DNA of 64,000 bases. It comes from Leptoclinus maculatus (lineage: Eukaryota; Chordata; Actinopteri; Perciformes; Stichaeidae). Location of the stretch: the NCBI GenBank assembly GCA_032191485.1, contig JAVDOI010000007.1, forward strand, positions 26,100,387 to 26,164,386. The letters run 5' to 3'. Under the pieces are notes generated by a model that saw nothing but the letters and a program-made list of their open reading frames with translations, did not search any database and was not told the origin of the DNA. Position numbers and translations under genes: made by a program. Shown one piece after another: positions 13,775-29,929 of this stretch (position 1 is the first letter of the stretch; each line of letters opens with the position of its first letter).

Positions 13775-14513
13775 ACAAATGCCTGCTAATCTGCTTTAGC
13801 ACTTAAGCTAATACCAAAAGGACTGCAAAGCACCTGTGGGAAACTCGTTTGCCATTGAGAATAACCCACACTGCTAATTTCTAATTGTCCCACTGTAAGA
13901 CAATGCGAGCTGAAGGCTAGCCCCTAATCCCCCTCTCAGACTATGCCAGCAACGTTTTCCAATGTTCCCACACATACCGGGCTCACGGCCAACGCAAAAC
14001 ACTTAAGCGTCTTTAAACAAGAAGCTTACGTCCGAACCTTGACAAACAATCAAACAATATTAATGCAACAAAATGCTGTTAGGACTTTGAATCAACATAA
14101 TATATTATGGAGACCACAATGCCCTCTTTTTGCATGAACATTTTTTTTTTTTATTTCTTTGGTCTACAAGTCTACATCGGATTTTGAAGACGGGACCGTC
14201 AGTGCAGCCCAGAAACAAAGAGGCAAGCTGTGTGCACTCGGTATAGAATCCTCAGCAATGTTATAAAAAATAAATGATGCATAAGCTGAACTACTTGTTG
14301 TACATTCAAAGGTTTAGAGGGTCAAGTAGATGGAAATAGGTGGTTATTGTAGAGCTGGTGTGTACGATCTAGCGGTGAGGTTGCAGATTACATCATACAA
14401 TTAAAGCCATCCATCAGTGCAGCTGTGGTCAGAGGTGGGGGATCCAGTTATCCCTTTCCGGGGATCGGAGAGATGAACGACTTCCTAACAGGTGGACTAT
14501 GAGTTTAACAGGA

Positions 14514-14537
14514 GGGGGGGGGGGGGGGGGGGGGGGG
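14514..14537. repeat. Poly-G run of 24 bases
   Basis: Uninterrupted G tract, able to form G-quadruplex and prone to assembly length error. Confidence 0.9.
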
Positions 14538-14684
14538 TTAACCTGGGACCGAGGCAGTGTTGAGTTACGGCTGCACCTCCGGAGAGAGACCATGACCTCA
14601 TGGCTTTCTCAGCGCGCAGGAAATGGATTTGTTTTCCTAGCCCTTTCCCAGTAATCCTCCCTTCACAGACACACGTATGAGACA

Positions 14685-14685
14685 C

Positions 14686-14719
<34 letters not shown>

Positions 14720-14729
14720 ATACATACAT
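14685..14729. repeat. (AT)n with TATG/TACA tail
   Basis: AT dinucleotide run to 14,711 followed by tgtatgtatatacatacata. Confidence 0.9.
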
Positions 14730-15573
14730 ACTTACAGAGGTGCACAACAATTAAAGTGCTCAAACATTCATATTAGCAGCTCTGGCAGTGTAATCTATAG
14801 AAGCTCTTTTCCACAGGCAGAAATGAGCCAGTGCTTCTACCTCCAGCAGAAAGATGAGACGGACACGAATATTCTCAACCCACCACCCAACTAAAAATAG
14901 CATTTAAAAAAAGAATCCATTCCTAAATGCACTGATAGTCAACCAAAAGTATAGATCTGCCTTAGCTATTCTTCCCCTTTTAATCTCTACAGATTTGCAG
15001 GAAGATGCTTTCTAACTCAGATGAGCTGCACAGAAATGAGCCTGTCCGGCAAACAGAGCCACGAGGCGTCTGATCTGCCTCCGCGGTTCACAGGTCCGCA
15101 TCCTCTCTGCCTCCACTCGGGGAGAAAATAGCACACCAGCGAGCAACACTGGCAGATATTTAGGTGGCTTGTTATTTCCACACACTGGTGTTCTACACCG
15201 GCTGCAGTCGTCCACCACAGTTAGACCAACGTAATACAGTGAATACCATTATTTGGCCTTTTAATATGTCGGCAGATCCACAGCTATGTATGAAGTCTCA
15301 CTATAAAGCACCCGAATAAACATCACCAGTAAACGGACTCATCATAACCATAATCAAATCTCGTGTCTGCTCTTTTATTTGTTTATTTTTCTCCCATCCA
15401 GTTCTTCATCTTCATCTCTCATCCCAGCCTCCTCCTGCAGGGATAACACCACATCATCATCATTTGCCTTTCAGGTGTCCCCGGTACCTGTAATAGACCT
15501 GCCGTGCTATTTTTAGCCTCGTGCACGGAGCGCGACTGTCAGCATGTTCCCCGAGGATACGAGCTGTACCCTT

Positions 15574-15638
15574 GAGAGAGAGAGAGGGAGAGGGAGAGGG
15601 AGAGGGAGAGGGAGAGGGAGAGGGAGAGAGAGAGAGAG
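15574..15638. repeat. (GGAGAG)n hexanucleotide array
   Basis: About seven tandem GGAGAG units bounded by plain GA dinucleotides; a purine-only strand of about 65 bases. Confidence 0.9.
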
Positions 15639-16510
15639 CACTGTGGATCGGTTCGGATGTGGAAGGATGGAGGAGGTGTGGTGGAAGATGGGAAGCCCTT
15701 AAGAGTGGCGGTGACGGAGGTAAACGGCTCGGAAATAGTGGAAATGTGTCAAAACGCGGGAAAAACTATGGTGAACGTGAAACTATATGATGGAAGTCTT
15801 ATTATTACCAACATATGAATTTGCCCACCACATGAATTTTACACCAAATCACCTTAAAGTGATTTAATAAGACTATAAATAAACTAATAATTTGCTGATA
15901 CTGACACGGGAGCGTTGCGTAAGGTCGAGATAGCAGAGCTATATAAAGGAAGGGTGAGAGAGGTGAGGTGGGGGGGGAAAGGACGGATGGGAATCCGGAG
16001 AGAGAATCCTCTTGAATTAGTGAGAAGGCTTGTCCTCCTCCTGTATTTTTGATGAGGAAGCGCTACCTTTTGGACACTTTGCATGCCAGCGCCAGGGAGA
16101 CCGGAGACGACCACAGGGAGTCTGGCAGCATTACGGAGACCTGTGCGCCGTCACGATGACGGGCTTCCGCTTTGGCTTCCGCTCAGTCAGATCAGGCAAT
16201 AAGTTGAACCTTTATTTTGCTGCCTCAACTTTTTGCAACAATGCAATATCATGTGGAGATACAGTATGAATACTTATATGAATGATTGTGCTTTGACTTG
16301 AGTAAAACAGTGTGGTCGTGTGTTTGTGTGGTCGTGTGTGTGTGTGTGTGTGTTATGCACCCCCCCCCGGAGCAGTGCTACTATCTTTAGCTCATTTCCG
16401 TCGTGTCTTGTCACTCGTGTTCTCCTCTGCAGCACTTAAATCTGGTATCTAAACCTCCGGGCCATCCAATATCCTGTACTTCCACTGCACAGGAAGCTAG
16501 AGGGTGGAGA

Positions 16511-16528
16511 GGGGGGGGGGGGGGGGGG
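16511..16528. repeat. Poly-G run of 18 bases
   Basis: Uninterrupted G tract. Confidence 0.9.
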
Positions 16529-16578
16529 TAAATGTAGACACACACAGTAAACACTGCAATTACACAAACATACTCGGC

Positions 16579-16582
<4 letters not shown>

Positions 16583-16622
<40 letters not shown>
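16583..16622. repeat. (TA)n microsatellite
   Basis: Pure TA run of about 40 bases. Confidence 0.9.
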
Positions 16623-16625
<3 letters not shown>

Positions 16626-16707
16626 CCTACAACTGATGGAAGAGCACGCTAAAATGACTTCACACGTGATAAGGATTATATCTCAATGGAAGGTTGGAGG
16701 GACATGG

Positions 16708-16709
<2 letters not shown>

Positions 16710-16774
<65 letters not shown>
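16710..16774. repeat. (AC)n microsatellite
   Basis: Pure AC run of about 65 bases. Confidence 0.9.
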
Positions 16775-16776
<2 letters not shown>

Positions 16777-17110
16777 AGGCCCGTCACCGTAGAGGACACC
16801 ATGTCTGGTCAGACTGGCGTCACAGCGAACGTCCGGAGGGACACGCGAGACGACGCAAGTAACCAAATCTAACCTCCTGCTATCTAATCGCCTCTTAGAA
16901 CACACATCTGGTCCTCTCAAGCTTCGACCGCTCATCAGCAGCATCATTTAAAACATTTAGCGTCAACACGGTGAGGCTCACTTTAAATAACCGGATGCTT
17001 CACCTCAACCCGAGCCTAACTCCCAACAGAACCAACCCACACTGTTGCAACCGGCTCTTCCTTTTTGGAGAACTCACCCATGTGGACATTTCAGTCCTTA
17101 TGAAACAGGT

Positions 17111-17111
<1 letters not shown>

Positions 17112-17146
<35 letters not shown>
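17112..17146. repeat. (CA)n microsatellite
   Basis: Pure CA run of about 35 bases. Confidence 0.9.
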
Positions 17147-17149
<3 letters not shown>

Positions 17150-17968
17150 ATAACACTGTTGTCCGCCTTGGCCTCATTTCACGCTCGCCATTCTTCGCGT
17201 GTTTCACAGCTGACTTGATATCTGTCCGGTGCAATGGGTTTGCCGCTCTCCCGGTCGCCGCCCACTCTCTGCTGCCACGTAACGGGAGACTCCAGCGGCC
17301 GAGAGGCGCCCGGTCTCACGGTTCCCACAATGGCATAACGTGCAGTTTATCAAATTTTATTTGGCGCTCAAAAGCGACGTCCTCATGGGTTCGCACGCAT
17401 TCTCCAGCGCCATGTTGTTTTTTTTCAGGGAGCGACGGCTGCACAAAAAAAAAAAAAAGGTTAAATTTTTAGAAAGCTGCTGTCAGACATCTTCATCTTT
17501 TCTTCCGTTATTAACAGTCTACGGTAAATTACAGAAGGAGAAGTTAATCATTTCAGTCCACGACTACCCGGAGCTTTACTATCCGTCTCACAGGAGACTT
17601 GAAAGGTCAGCGATAAATCGAGCAGTGAAGCCGCTGTGAGGGATGTGTGGCGCTGAAATCCATTCATCTTTGTCTAGTTGAGTCAGCGAGGCTTACTGCT
17701 AAATCATCGCAGCTCCTTCATCATCGTCATTCCAGCGCACAGGATTTTGGTTGCTGAGTAAAAACGGGGGCGTGACGGTAGCGCATTATTATTTATTATT
17801 AAAAAGGCATAGTGCTGAATGCACACCTAAGGCAGAGTAGTGGTGAACAACTTGTAGGTTGTGCATATTAAAAGGAGAATTAAGTGCGTATATGCAGGTT
17901 TTTCAAACCTGAGAAATCACATAAATTCAGTGGCATTTAGATAAAAAAGTCAAGTAGAAACTATTCAG

Positions 17969-18232
17969 CTAGCAGCCGGTGCTCTGGGAGCCTTTTGAGG
18001 AGCCTCCAGATTGCCTCCAGAATGAGGTTTGTTTAAAACTACGATATTCGTGCTCGTCCGTAGTTTCCCAGGAGATGCTCAAGGACACAGAGAGCAGCTG
18101 ATGGACGCGACGGCTGCTGGTGAGGATGTCAGAGCGCTGGTTCAGAGTGAGGGCACCACCCTGGGCCTGTAGCTGCTCCGCCATGACGTAGTGTTCGCTG
18201 ATAACACTCCATTCAAGAAGTGCCGAGCCCCG
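17969..18232 (-). other. Open frame with coding-like texture, unassigned
   Basis: The minus strand is open from just after a TAG near 18,233 to the stop at 17,969. It includes an ATG at 18,184 followed by AEQLQAQGGALTLNQRSDIL. The first part is GC-richer than its surroundings and looks amphipathic. It lies downstream of poc1bl on the same strand, but does not match the POC1 C-terminal coiled-coil motif I know from the family. It may be an exon of something else or chance. Confidence 0.15.
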
Positions 18233-18370
18233 CTAGTGCCGCTAGCTCACTGCAGAGCTTAATGGCTAATGCATGTGAGAGAGAGGGGGGGGGGGCAAAA
18301 ACACAGCTGATGCCAAATCCGTGTCATCACTGACATCACCTCCCTGTCCACATGCTCACATGAGGACGCT

Positions 18371-18393
18371 CATGCTAATTGGTAATTAGCATG
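18371..18393. repeat. Short inverted repeat with TAAT cores
   Basis: Arms catgctaatt and aattagcatg surround the loop ggt. Paired homeodomain-type sites in opposite orientation. Confidence 0.7.
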
Positions 18394-18891
18394 AACGTAG
18401 CTCAACATGGAAGTAAAAGCATTGCTCGGTAATGAATAACCCCGTCCTTAATATTGATCAAAATAATCGTGCAGCCCAAATTAAATCACATGCACAACAT
18501 TGAGAACAAACTCAAGTTTAGTGTCACTGAAGTGAAAAGGAGGCGAGGGCCCGAACTTAAGGAGACGAAGGTCACCGATGGCAGCGGGAAACCTCCCCAT
18601 CCACCCACGTACCCACCGCCGGACATTTGCATCTCCCGTCCCGTCTCTCTCTCTCTCTCTCTGCTCATTTTTCTCTCTTCCGCCCACGCTTGGACCCATT
18701 AGGGCGATAAAGGAGGAGGGGGGGGGGGGACACGCAGGGCGGAAGGAAGGGAAAGCACTGAGGACACCGAAAACAGTGGAAGGGGGGGGGGGGGAGGAGA
18801 GGAGGAGTTCCTCATTGATGGAAACCAGAGCTGACAGGAGGAGTAGCACTGGGGGCTCCCTCCTTGACCCGCTTTAACCAGGGAGGACCTC

Positions 18892-18953
18892 TCACACACA
18901 CACACACACACACCACACACACACACCAACACACACACACACACACACACACA
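18892..18953. repeat. Imperfect (CA)n microsatellite
   Basis: CA run with two interruptions (accac, accaac). Confidence 0.9.
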
Positions 18954-19041
18954 ATGCTCATGTACGCACATAAACAGACCCTAAACACACACATTCATAC
19001 ACATGACTTGGGGGCAAATTTGCACATGTACACACTGCGTT

Positions 19042-19064
19042 AACACACACACACACACACACAC
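19042..19064. repeat. (CA)n microsatellite
   Basis: Pure CA run of about 23 bases. Confidence 0.9.
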
Positions 19065-19146
19065 GCTAGGGCTTCATTCACTCACATGCCCCAACTGACA
19101 CAACTGCACACACACACGTGTGTAAACACCAACATCGAGTAAGTGA

Positions 19147-19170
19147 TGTGTGTGTGTGTGTGTGTGTGTG
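19147..19170. repeat. (TG)n microsatellite
   Basis: Pure TG run of about 24 bases. Confidence 0.9.
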
Positions 19171-19289
19171 ACTACAGGGTGCAGCGAGTTAGTCGGTGAG
19201 TTAACCAGGCAGCCGGAACTCCAGCTAGTCTATTATTAGAGAGGCTGCTGCGGCCCCCGTGTGCCGGAGCATCGGCACGTGGATTCCTG

Positions 19290-19574
<285 letters not shown>

Positions 19575-20178
19575 GAGGGATGTTTGGGCGATTCATGCTA
19601 GAGACGAAACGTCAGACCGAACTCTTCTATTAGAAACAAACTCAAACTAATTACTGATGTATGGTCGGTCACATGGCAGCGGATAAGCTATGCTCCCACA
19701 AAGCTCCCATTAAAGCAGCCGTCCTCACCTCTGTGTTGCTCTCATTAAAGCTGTACATTAAGACTCCGCCTCCATCAATCTCAGGTTTCTGCCCCGTTCA
19801 CCCAGGATCAGCGTTAGTGGAGAAAGCGGATAGCGCTAATTCACATCCAGGATTTGATACCTTACAACAATGATGTGAACACACTCAAGTTCAGGGCCGA
19901 GGCGGGCCGTCGGCAACCAAACAAACTACGGGGAGGAGAACACAACGTGGCATTCACAGGCTGGTTGGGTCAGAAGTTAAAAAAAAATACAAAAGGAGAG
20001 CTGAGCAAGTTGGAGAAATAGGTTTGTACTGAGAAACAACAAGTATGTTCCCCTGCTGCTCTGATGGAGCTGCTTCTGCTGAAATCACCTCGTGTCTGTC
20101 GAGTGAATGAACAGTTTGAACTGAATGAAAAGGCCTCAGTGCTGCAGCGCGACCGACAAACTATAGACTGGTCTGCAC

Positions 20179-20192
20179 TGCCCCCTGGTGGC
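20179..20192 (-). promoter_or_regulatory. Isolated CTCF-like core motif
   Basis: The plus strand reads TGCCCCCTGGTGGC; the complement GCCACCAGGGGGCA fits the CTCF core. The flanks do not match repeat family 1. It lies about 700 bp from the last recognised poc1bl exon. Motif match only. Confidence 0.35.
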
Positions 20193-20479
20193 CATGGGGG
20201 AGAAACACCCCCTCTTTAATACACACAACCATCTGTTGATCTGTCCCATTATCGATCATAACGAGCTCAATCTTTCAGGCACAAACTTTTAATTTCAGCC
20301 TGTAAAAAGAAAACACGTCGTCATTTTTGATATGACGAGTAGCAGCTGGATATCGCTGCGTCTGTGTGTCTGTAGCGTTACTACGCCGGCTCACCGTGGT
20401 GCTGTGAGCGGATTGGCCCAACTCGACGACGTGCGGATCAGTGGACTGAGTGTCTGCCACCGTTGGACTGATCTGTGTG

Positions 20480-20530
<51 letters not shown>
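20480..20530. repeat. (GA)n microsatellite
   Basis: GA run with one GAGGAG slip. Confidence 0.9.
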
Positions 20531-20532
<2 letters not shown>

Positions 20533-20875
20533 TTATGTGTGGAACGTGGACCCGGTCTTTGTCTGTGCAGTAAAGGACGTGAATAGTAAAATGCGTGAAC
20601 ACTGGTTTGTTATAATGAAACAGAGGATGCTGATGGTTTGTAGTGCAGGGAGCTGCTATCTGACCTCTGACCTCTGACATTGGCCTAATGTGGTGACACT
20701 GCTTTTGTTTTCTATGATTTTGTGATTTTATACCTCCTTCATGTTGGTTTGTATTGTAGGTGGTAGTAGAAGTACACCAGTTACCTTTTGTATTACTCTG
20801 ATTTCAGAGAAGCTGAACTAGCACCTCATCCTGGGACAACTCGATGTGTGAAGTTCAGGGTGGAACTGAACTGAC

Positions 20876-24175
<3,300 letters not shown>

Positions 24176-24564
24176 AGCGGGCATTTGAGAGCTAATGTTG
24201 TCAGAGGGAAACTTCCATGGCTGTCAAACAGGGCGCCTTTAGCAACCGTCTCAGACCCGACCTGTCGAACTCAGATAACCCGAATGTTCTGCTCGATCTT
24301 GCAGCAACCAAAGAGAGTGATGCATTCAGTAAAACTACTGAAAACGTGTAGACACGAGAATCCAATATAAAAGAAAAACCATTCACAAATTTTAAAAATA
24401 TCATTCAAGCTGTAAGCATATTAACCCGTGTTACTGAGTTTAGCGGTACATCTATTTAATTTAACTCTGTTTTGTGAACTTAAAAATAAATATCACCCAA
24501 ACCCGTTCCGGTTATTCCTATGTGACTCTGAACGCGGCATGCCGTTTAAACTGGAGCGTCTATC

Positions 24565-24577
24565 GCTGCTAAGCAAC
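24565..24577. promoter_or_regulatory. RFX X-box candidate
   Basis: GCTGCTAAGCAAC fits the X-box pattern GYYRYY-N(1-3)-RRNRAC at every position with a 1-base spacer. RFX factors switch on ciliary genes through this site. It stands 136 bases upstream of the cep41 ATG and 390 bases from the poc1bl ATG. Confidence 0.6.
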
Positions 24578-24621
24578 TAGCCAGCTCATATCATATGATG
24601 CTCCGGAGTATCAGCTCCTCT

Positions 24622-24653
24622 GATTGGTCGGTGGGAACAGCTCCGTCCAATCA
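24622..24653. promoter_or_regulatory. Pair of CCAAT boxes (NF-Y type)
   Basis: GATTGG (inverted CCAAT) at 24,622 and CCAATCA at 24,647, about 25 bases apart, just downstream of the X-box. NF-Y and RFX sites often occur together. Confidence 0.5.
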
Positions 24654-24712
24654 GCAGCGAGATTGTTATTAACCTTTTGGAAGTTGATGTTTGGGTATTT
24701 CGGTGTGAAAAG

Positions 24713-27700
24713 ATGTCGCTCAATCGGGGCATCGGTAGTGTACAGGTAATGTTTTTTAGCATTACTTATTTAATTTACCCGCTATCTGGTAGTATTGCAC
24801 TATCGATATATTAGCATGTACTGTCAGCACAGCGCGGGCCAACAAATGTAGCTATCATAGCAAGCTAGCTAGTTAGCTGTGGTCAGTGTTGAGTTACCAT
24901 ATCAACGCAAGTGGACCTGCACAACTCACGTCGTGAGCTAAATTAGCTCTTTCTAAAATGCGTGCATGCTAACGTAACTAGCGTCTTTGTTTTCGGTCAT
25001 ACGGCTAACATGAACCCGTGGTTGTCTTTTCCTTCTAGTACATGACAAAAAGGACACCGAAAAACGTAAAGTTTCAACATGTCAAAACCAGGCTGGACAC
25101 AGGTAACTTAGTGCATTTACAGTTGTAACTAACTTACTACTGTGTGATAAGATAAAGATTTATAATTGTTGCTGTCATTTTTGTATAATAGGATGCAGCC
25201 TTTCAAAATATCTGGAAAAACTGGAGGAGATTAACAAAAGTGAGTAACTCATCTGAAGAGGAATCAGAAATCAAAGAAAGTGTTTATATCATGTTTGATT
25301 TTTCTACCCAACTACATGTACTTTGTTTGGCCCAATCATACATTTTTATTTGATTTTTAGTGTGTTTTTCATAGTCAGAGTGAGAATGTAAACTTGAAGT
25401 CTGAATCAGCAGGAGGTGTTTGATTATGGAATATATTTGGCAGGTGCATAAAGATGGAGTTCACAACGGGTCCCTATAGATATGAACAGCTTCAATGTCA
25501 CTTCACACGGAGACATACAGCAGCTTTGACTCAGTGAGAACCGAACACTCCCTCTGTCCACCAGGATACGACACTGTGACATTAGTAGAGTCCATTGGCT
25601 CCTTTTACACACTTTCGATTCTGCCAAAATGTGGAACAGGTGGATCAAATTCTCCTGTTTGGCAGAATGGAGTAAAACTCACACATGATCCAATCACATC
25701 TAAATAAGCCCTCCTAAGGGTCTCTTTCTTAGAGCAGTGTTAGTTGCTGTAAGATTAGCCAACTTGGCCCTTCATTTCCCCCAAAGATGTGCGGTTTCCT
25801 CTCCTCTGTCTGCCCGTGTACTTCAAGAGGTAAACTGGAGAAGCCCTAACCCGCTGATATTTCCCAGTTGAAGAGCTTCTTTGTTGACGGTGGTCGTTTT
25901 GTGTTGACCCGTCCTCTGATTTCTCAGGGATACGTGACACTAATTCCTTCGTGAATGGAGGATTTGCACTGCTGTCCACAAGTGTTCCTCTGTGTGACTG
26001 TGTGGAGGACATGCTGGTCAGGTGCCAGCAGTGGTGTGTGTGAGCCAGAGAGGTCACACCGTGGACAATAACAGCGCAGATAAATTTGCCTGAGCAGCCT
26101 GATTTGGGTGCAGTAGTAGGGAGGTTTGGCTGGAAGGTAGCATGGGAACAAACAGGGCGGAGCCGAGCTTTAGTGAAGCTTTAGAAGGGGATGAGGAGAA
26201 GGAGGACCTGCAAGACCCGGGTGAGTTGTCTGTAGCACGGCTGCATGGGATAGATGGAGTAATCATCACGGTTGTTTTATTAGATTATGTAATTGTCAAA
26301 CACAACGATTACTCCAGGGTGCAAAGCTGGTATCTTCAGCTACAGAGATATGTCAAGACTGTCATCGGGGCTTTGAGGCCCCCTTCCTCCTATAACCCCA
26401 CCTAAATGTAACCATATGTTCCCCCTTTCTTTCAGATTACCGGTATCGAAAAGATGAAATCTTCAAGCGGTTAAAGGTGACAACGTTTGCACAACTGGTG
26501 AGCGCTGATGCATTTATTTCCTTGCGGTACTGTTAGCCTCCTGTGAGATGTATGTGTCGTACTCGGTGGATAATTCCAGCCGGCAGTTATTTCTGTGGCC
26601 TGTATTTAGGAGGTGATGGAAAGAATGCAGTGAGAAACGCAGTGATTAATAGTTAATATCCTACTTGTGTGAATAGTTCTGGACAGATGGCTCTGGATTC
26701 ATTTACAGACTCCAGAGTATCATTCTCTTGGCACTCTTACTTCCAATTTCCTTTCTTTTTTTCTTCCAAAGTACGTGCGTCTTAGGTTTCTGAACTTGTT
26801 TTTTCACACCAGGTACTTCAGGTAGCCTCCGTATCGGACCTGAATGAAGGTGGGATTGACGGCGAGTCGCGCGGCCCAGAAGGTAACTAGCAGAATAACA
26901 ACTTCATTCATCTCCTGCTCGATACCTAATGGGTGATTCACATTATAAAACACATTTAACTTGAGTCACTAGCGTTATTTGTACTGGATATACTAAATGT
27001 AAATGTACTATATGATAATTGTATTTCCTACTCCCCGTTGCTTTGCAGACCGTCTGTCCGTGGTGTCTGATGTCGACCTAGAGTGCCTGTCTGAACACAC
27101 CAACGGCTCCCCACAGGCGTCGCCTCATTCAAATCGGCAGGATGCAGGAGACACCGGGGAAATGTGCTACTCCTCCAGGTCGACGCTGCTGAGGTACTGA
27201 ACAGCTCTGCACCCTTTAAAGCCTCACTGAGTACCTCACACTGTACACAACACACCATATCGCTCCTCGTTTGGTGGTCAACCTTTAATGCGAATTGTGC
27301 CGCTGTGCCTGGCGTTGGTGCTGCGTCCACAGAAACGGTCTCCTTGTTGCTAAAAACTGTTTACATCGCGGTCTGTACGTCGTATCATCGCGATGATTGA
27401 CCAGTCTGCTTGTGAGGGGCGGGACTTAGCGAACTGTGTTGCGATTTGGCAAGCTGCTGTTAAATTATATAACATTTTAAATGCTGCGAGAACTACAAAC
27501 TGAACTCCATTTACCTCCATTTTGTTCGCGTTGAGGCAGAATTTTTTTTTATATCTCAAAATCGGGCCGAATGAAACCAATGCTGTCTGCATGGCTAAGT
27601 GCTACTAAGAGATTAGTAAGAAGACGTTTTTGTCATCTTCTGTGAACTGGCCCTTTAAGACCCAGAACAAGAAGTTAACTGTGTTCCATACATTCACACT

Positions 27701-29872
27701 GTCACACCCAGCATCCAACAACCACAAGCACACCTGTAACCCTACACCCCCCCCCCCCCCCCCCATGTCTGGATCTACACTCAACACACGGTTCATCCAC
27801 CTTTCTTCCCCCCCTGAAGACATCTGTCTGTCCCTCATCCCCACCCTGCTGTTTGTCACACAATCACCTCGCTCAAGATGTTCTCAGCGTCCCCTCCTCT
27901 CACCTGCGTCCCCCCCACCCCCCCAGAGTGTAACTCTATCTGTGGTCTCTGTAATGGCAGTTAGGTCACCTTCACCTTGTGGGGAGGACAGATGGAGAGA
28001 GAGAGAGAGTAGGGCAGCGCTGTGGTGAAAGTGGTGTTCTCCTACAGTGTTTGGCTCCGCTCCATGCTCACGTCTTTCTCCTCGAGGCTCCGGTTTCACG
28101 TTCACTGGTTTCGACACTTGGGAGATCAACCCCTCCCTTGCTTTATGTTACAAAATCAGTACTGTCCTGTACTGACTTATCAGCGACTGTGACAGACAGT
28201 AGAATGGTACCAAAGGGTATAGAAGGGGCGTGTCCACCATTGGTGCCATGGGAAATATGTGTCTTACTAGCCAACAGATTGGAATCGTTCTATAAAAGCC
28301 AAACCTGTACAAGAAGAATGGAAAGAAATGAGAATGAATAACACAAGTCGCAATGAATTAATACATTCATTTAAAGGTACTACATGAAACTTTAAAAAGG
28401 TTATGAAACAGTCTCATTCTAATACTTATGCCTCTTTATGACCTACATCAGTAGACCATCAGAGAGAATATTGTCTATTTCTTTATAGTTATTATTAATG
28501 CTTGTCGTCGGATCCGATTCCCTGTAAAATCAGCCATGGTGACAGAAATGGTTCACCAGAAACAGACGTGTTGATGGACCCGCTGGAAGGAAAGGGAGGA
28601 CACGGGAGAACCAGGACCAGGACTGAGCGTGGCGGACTGTCAGACCCTGCTGCAGTAAAACGAGAGGTTTTCTAAAGGGACTCTGGTGCTCGGGAACACT
28701 ACTGCTTTTGACCACAAGGGACCGCCAAAATCAACTCTGAATGAAAGCTCCTCGTAGCTTTAAACAACACTTTTCTGTATTTCCGACGCAGGTGTTGCAG
28801 CCTCTGACTTTGTGCCTGTTACAGTGTTGTTAGTGGCGTGGGGGAGCTGAACGTGGACCGGAACCATCAGGAGACGGAGAACGAGTCGGTGCCGCGCCCC
28901 GAGCTCGCTGACAGGCCCTACCCCGACTGCCCCTACCTGCTGCTGGACGTGCGGGACCGCGACCAATACGACTGCTGCCACATTATCAGCGGTAGGTGAT
29001 TTAAAAAAAATCATCAGGCTTCTCATGCAAAAAAGATGTCTTGTTTTTAATCGTCTCTCTCTTCAACAGCACACAGTTTCCCCATCGCCATGCTGTCTCG
29101 AACGATGAACCCCTACACCAAAGACGTGCTGGAATACGTATCCTGCAACACTAAACGTTGACCTGTCCGGCTTGTTATGTCGCAAAATCAGTGTGGGGGC
29201 TTTTTGAAACTCAGTGAACTGAACTTAACCCACACACTTTGTAGAAAAATACAGCAGGGAAGATCATCATCATGTACGATGAGGATGAGAGAATGGCCAG
29301 CCAGGCAGCCACCGTCATGTGTGAACGAGGGTTTGACAATCTGTTCCTGCTGTCTGGAGGTAAAGTATTGTTGTTGCTTCCTTTAAAAGTAATCCACAGT
29401 ATAGATTCCATCTGAAGTATCGGATGTTGTCGTCTCCCAGGTTTAAAGGTAATCGCTCAGAGGTTTCCAGAAGGGATGACGACGGGCTCCATCCCGACCT
29501 CGTGCCTGTCCTCCCCCACGCCACTGAGGGCGAAGAGGAGCTCTGTGCCGTCGCTACCAGCAGAGAAGAGGTGGCGGTTCACGTCAGACGAGCTCACCAA
29601 GATCCAGGAGCAGCTGGAGGAGATACTCATCCCCAGTAACTCCAACAGTAAGACCAACGTTTGTTTTTTACAGCTGCCAAGACACAAAAACTGGTACTTG
29701 TGGCACAAACTCTAGTTAACTCACGAACTCAAGTATCTATTGACCCGGTACAATGGCCCCTCCCTCCTGATTGCTTTGCTCCATGAAGTCATGAATCTAA
29801 ATTTATGAGCACTAGAACTAGAGATGGTTGCACTCTCAAAAGCTACGTTTGCCCCGTCTACCACTTCCCGCT

Positions 29873-29929
<57 letters not shown>

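Larger units (their letters stand above)
24176..24712. promoter_or_regulatory. Shared bidirectional promoter of poc1bl and cep41
   Basis: The start codons of poc1bl (minus) and cep41 (plus) face away from each other and are 537 bp apart, so both 5' UTRs and promoters must fit here. It holds an exact X-box match (24,565-24,577), two CCAAT boxes in opposite orientations (24,622-24,627 and 24,647-24,653) and no TATA box, as is usual for divergent housekeeping or ciliary promoters. Confidence 0.75.
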
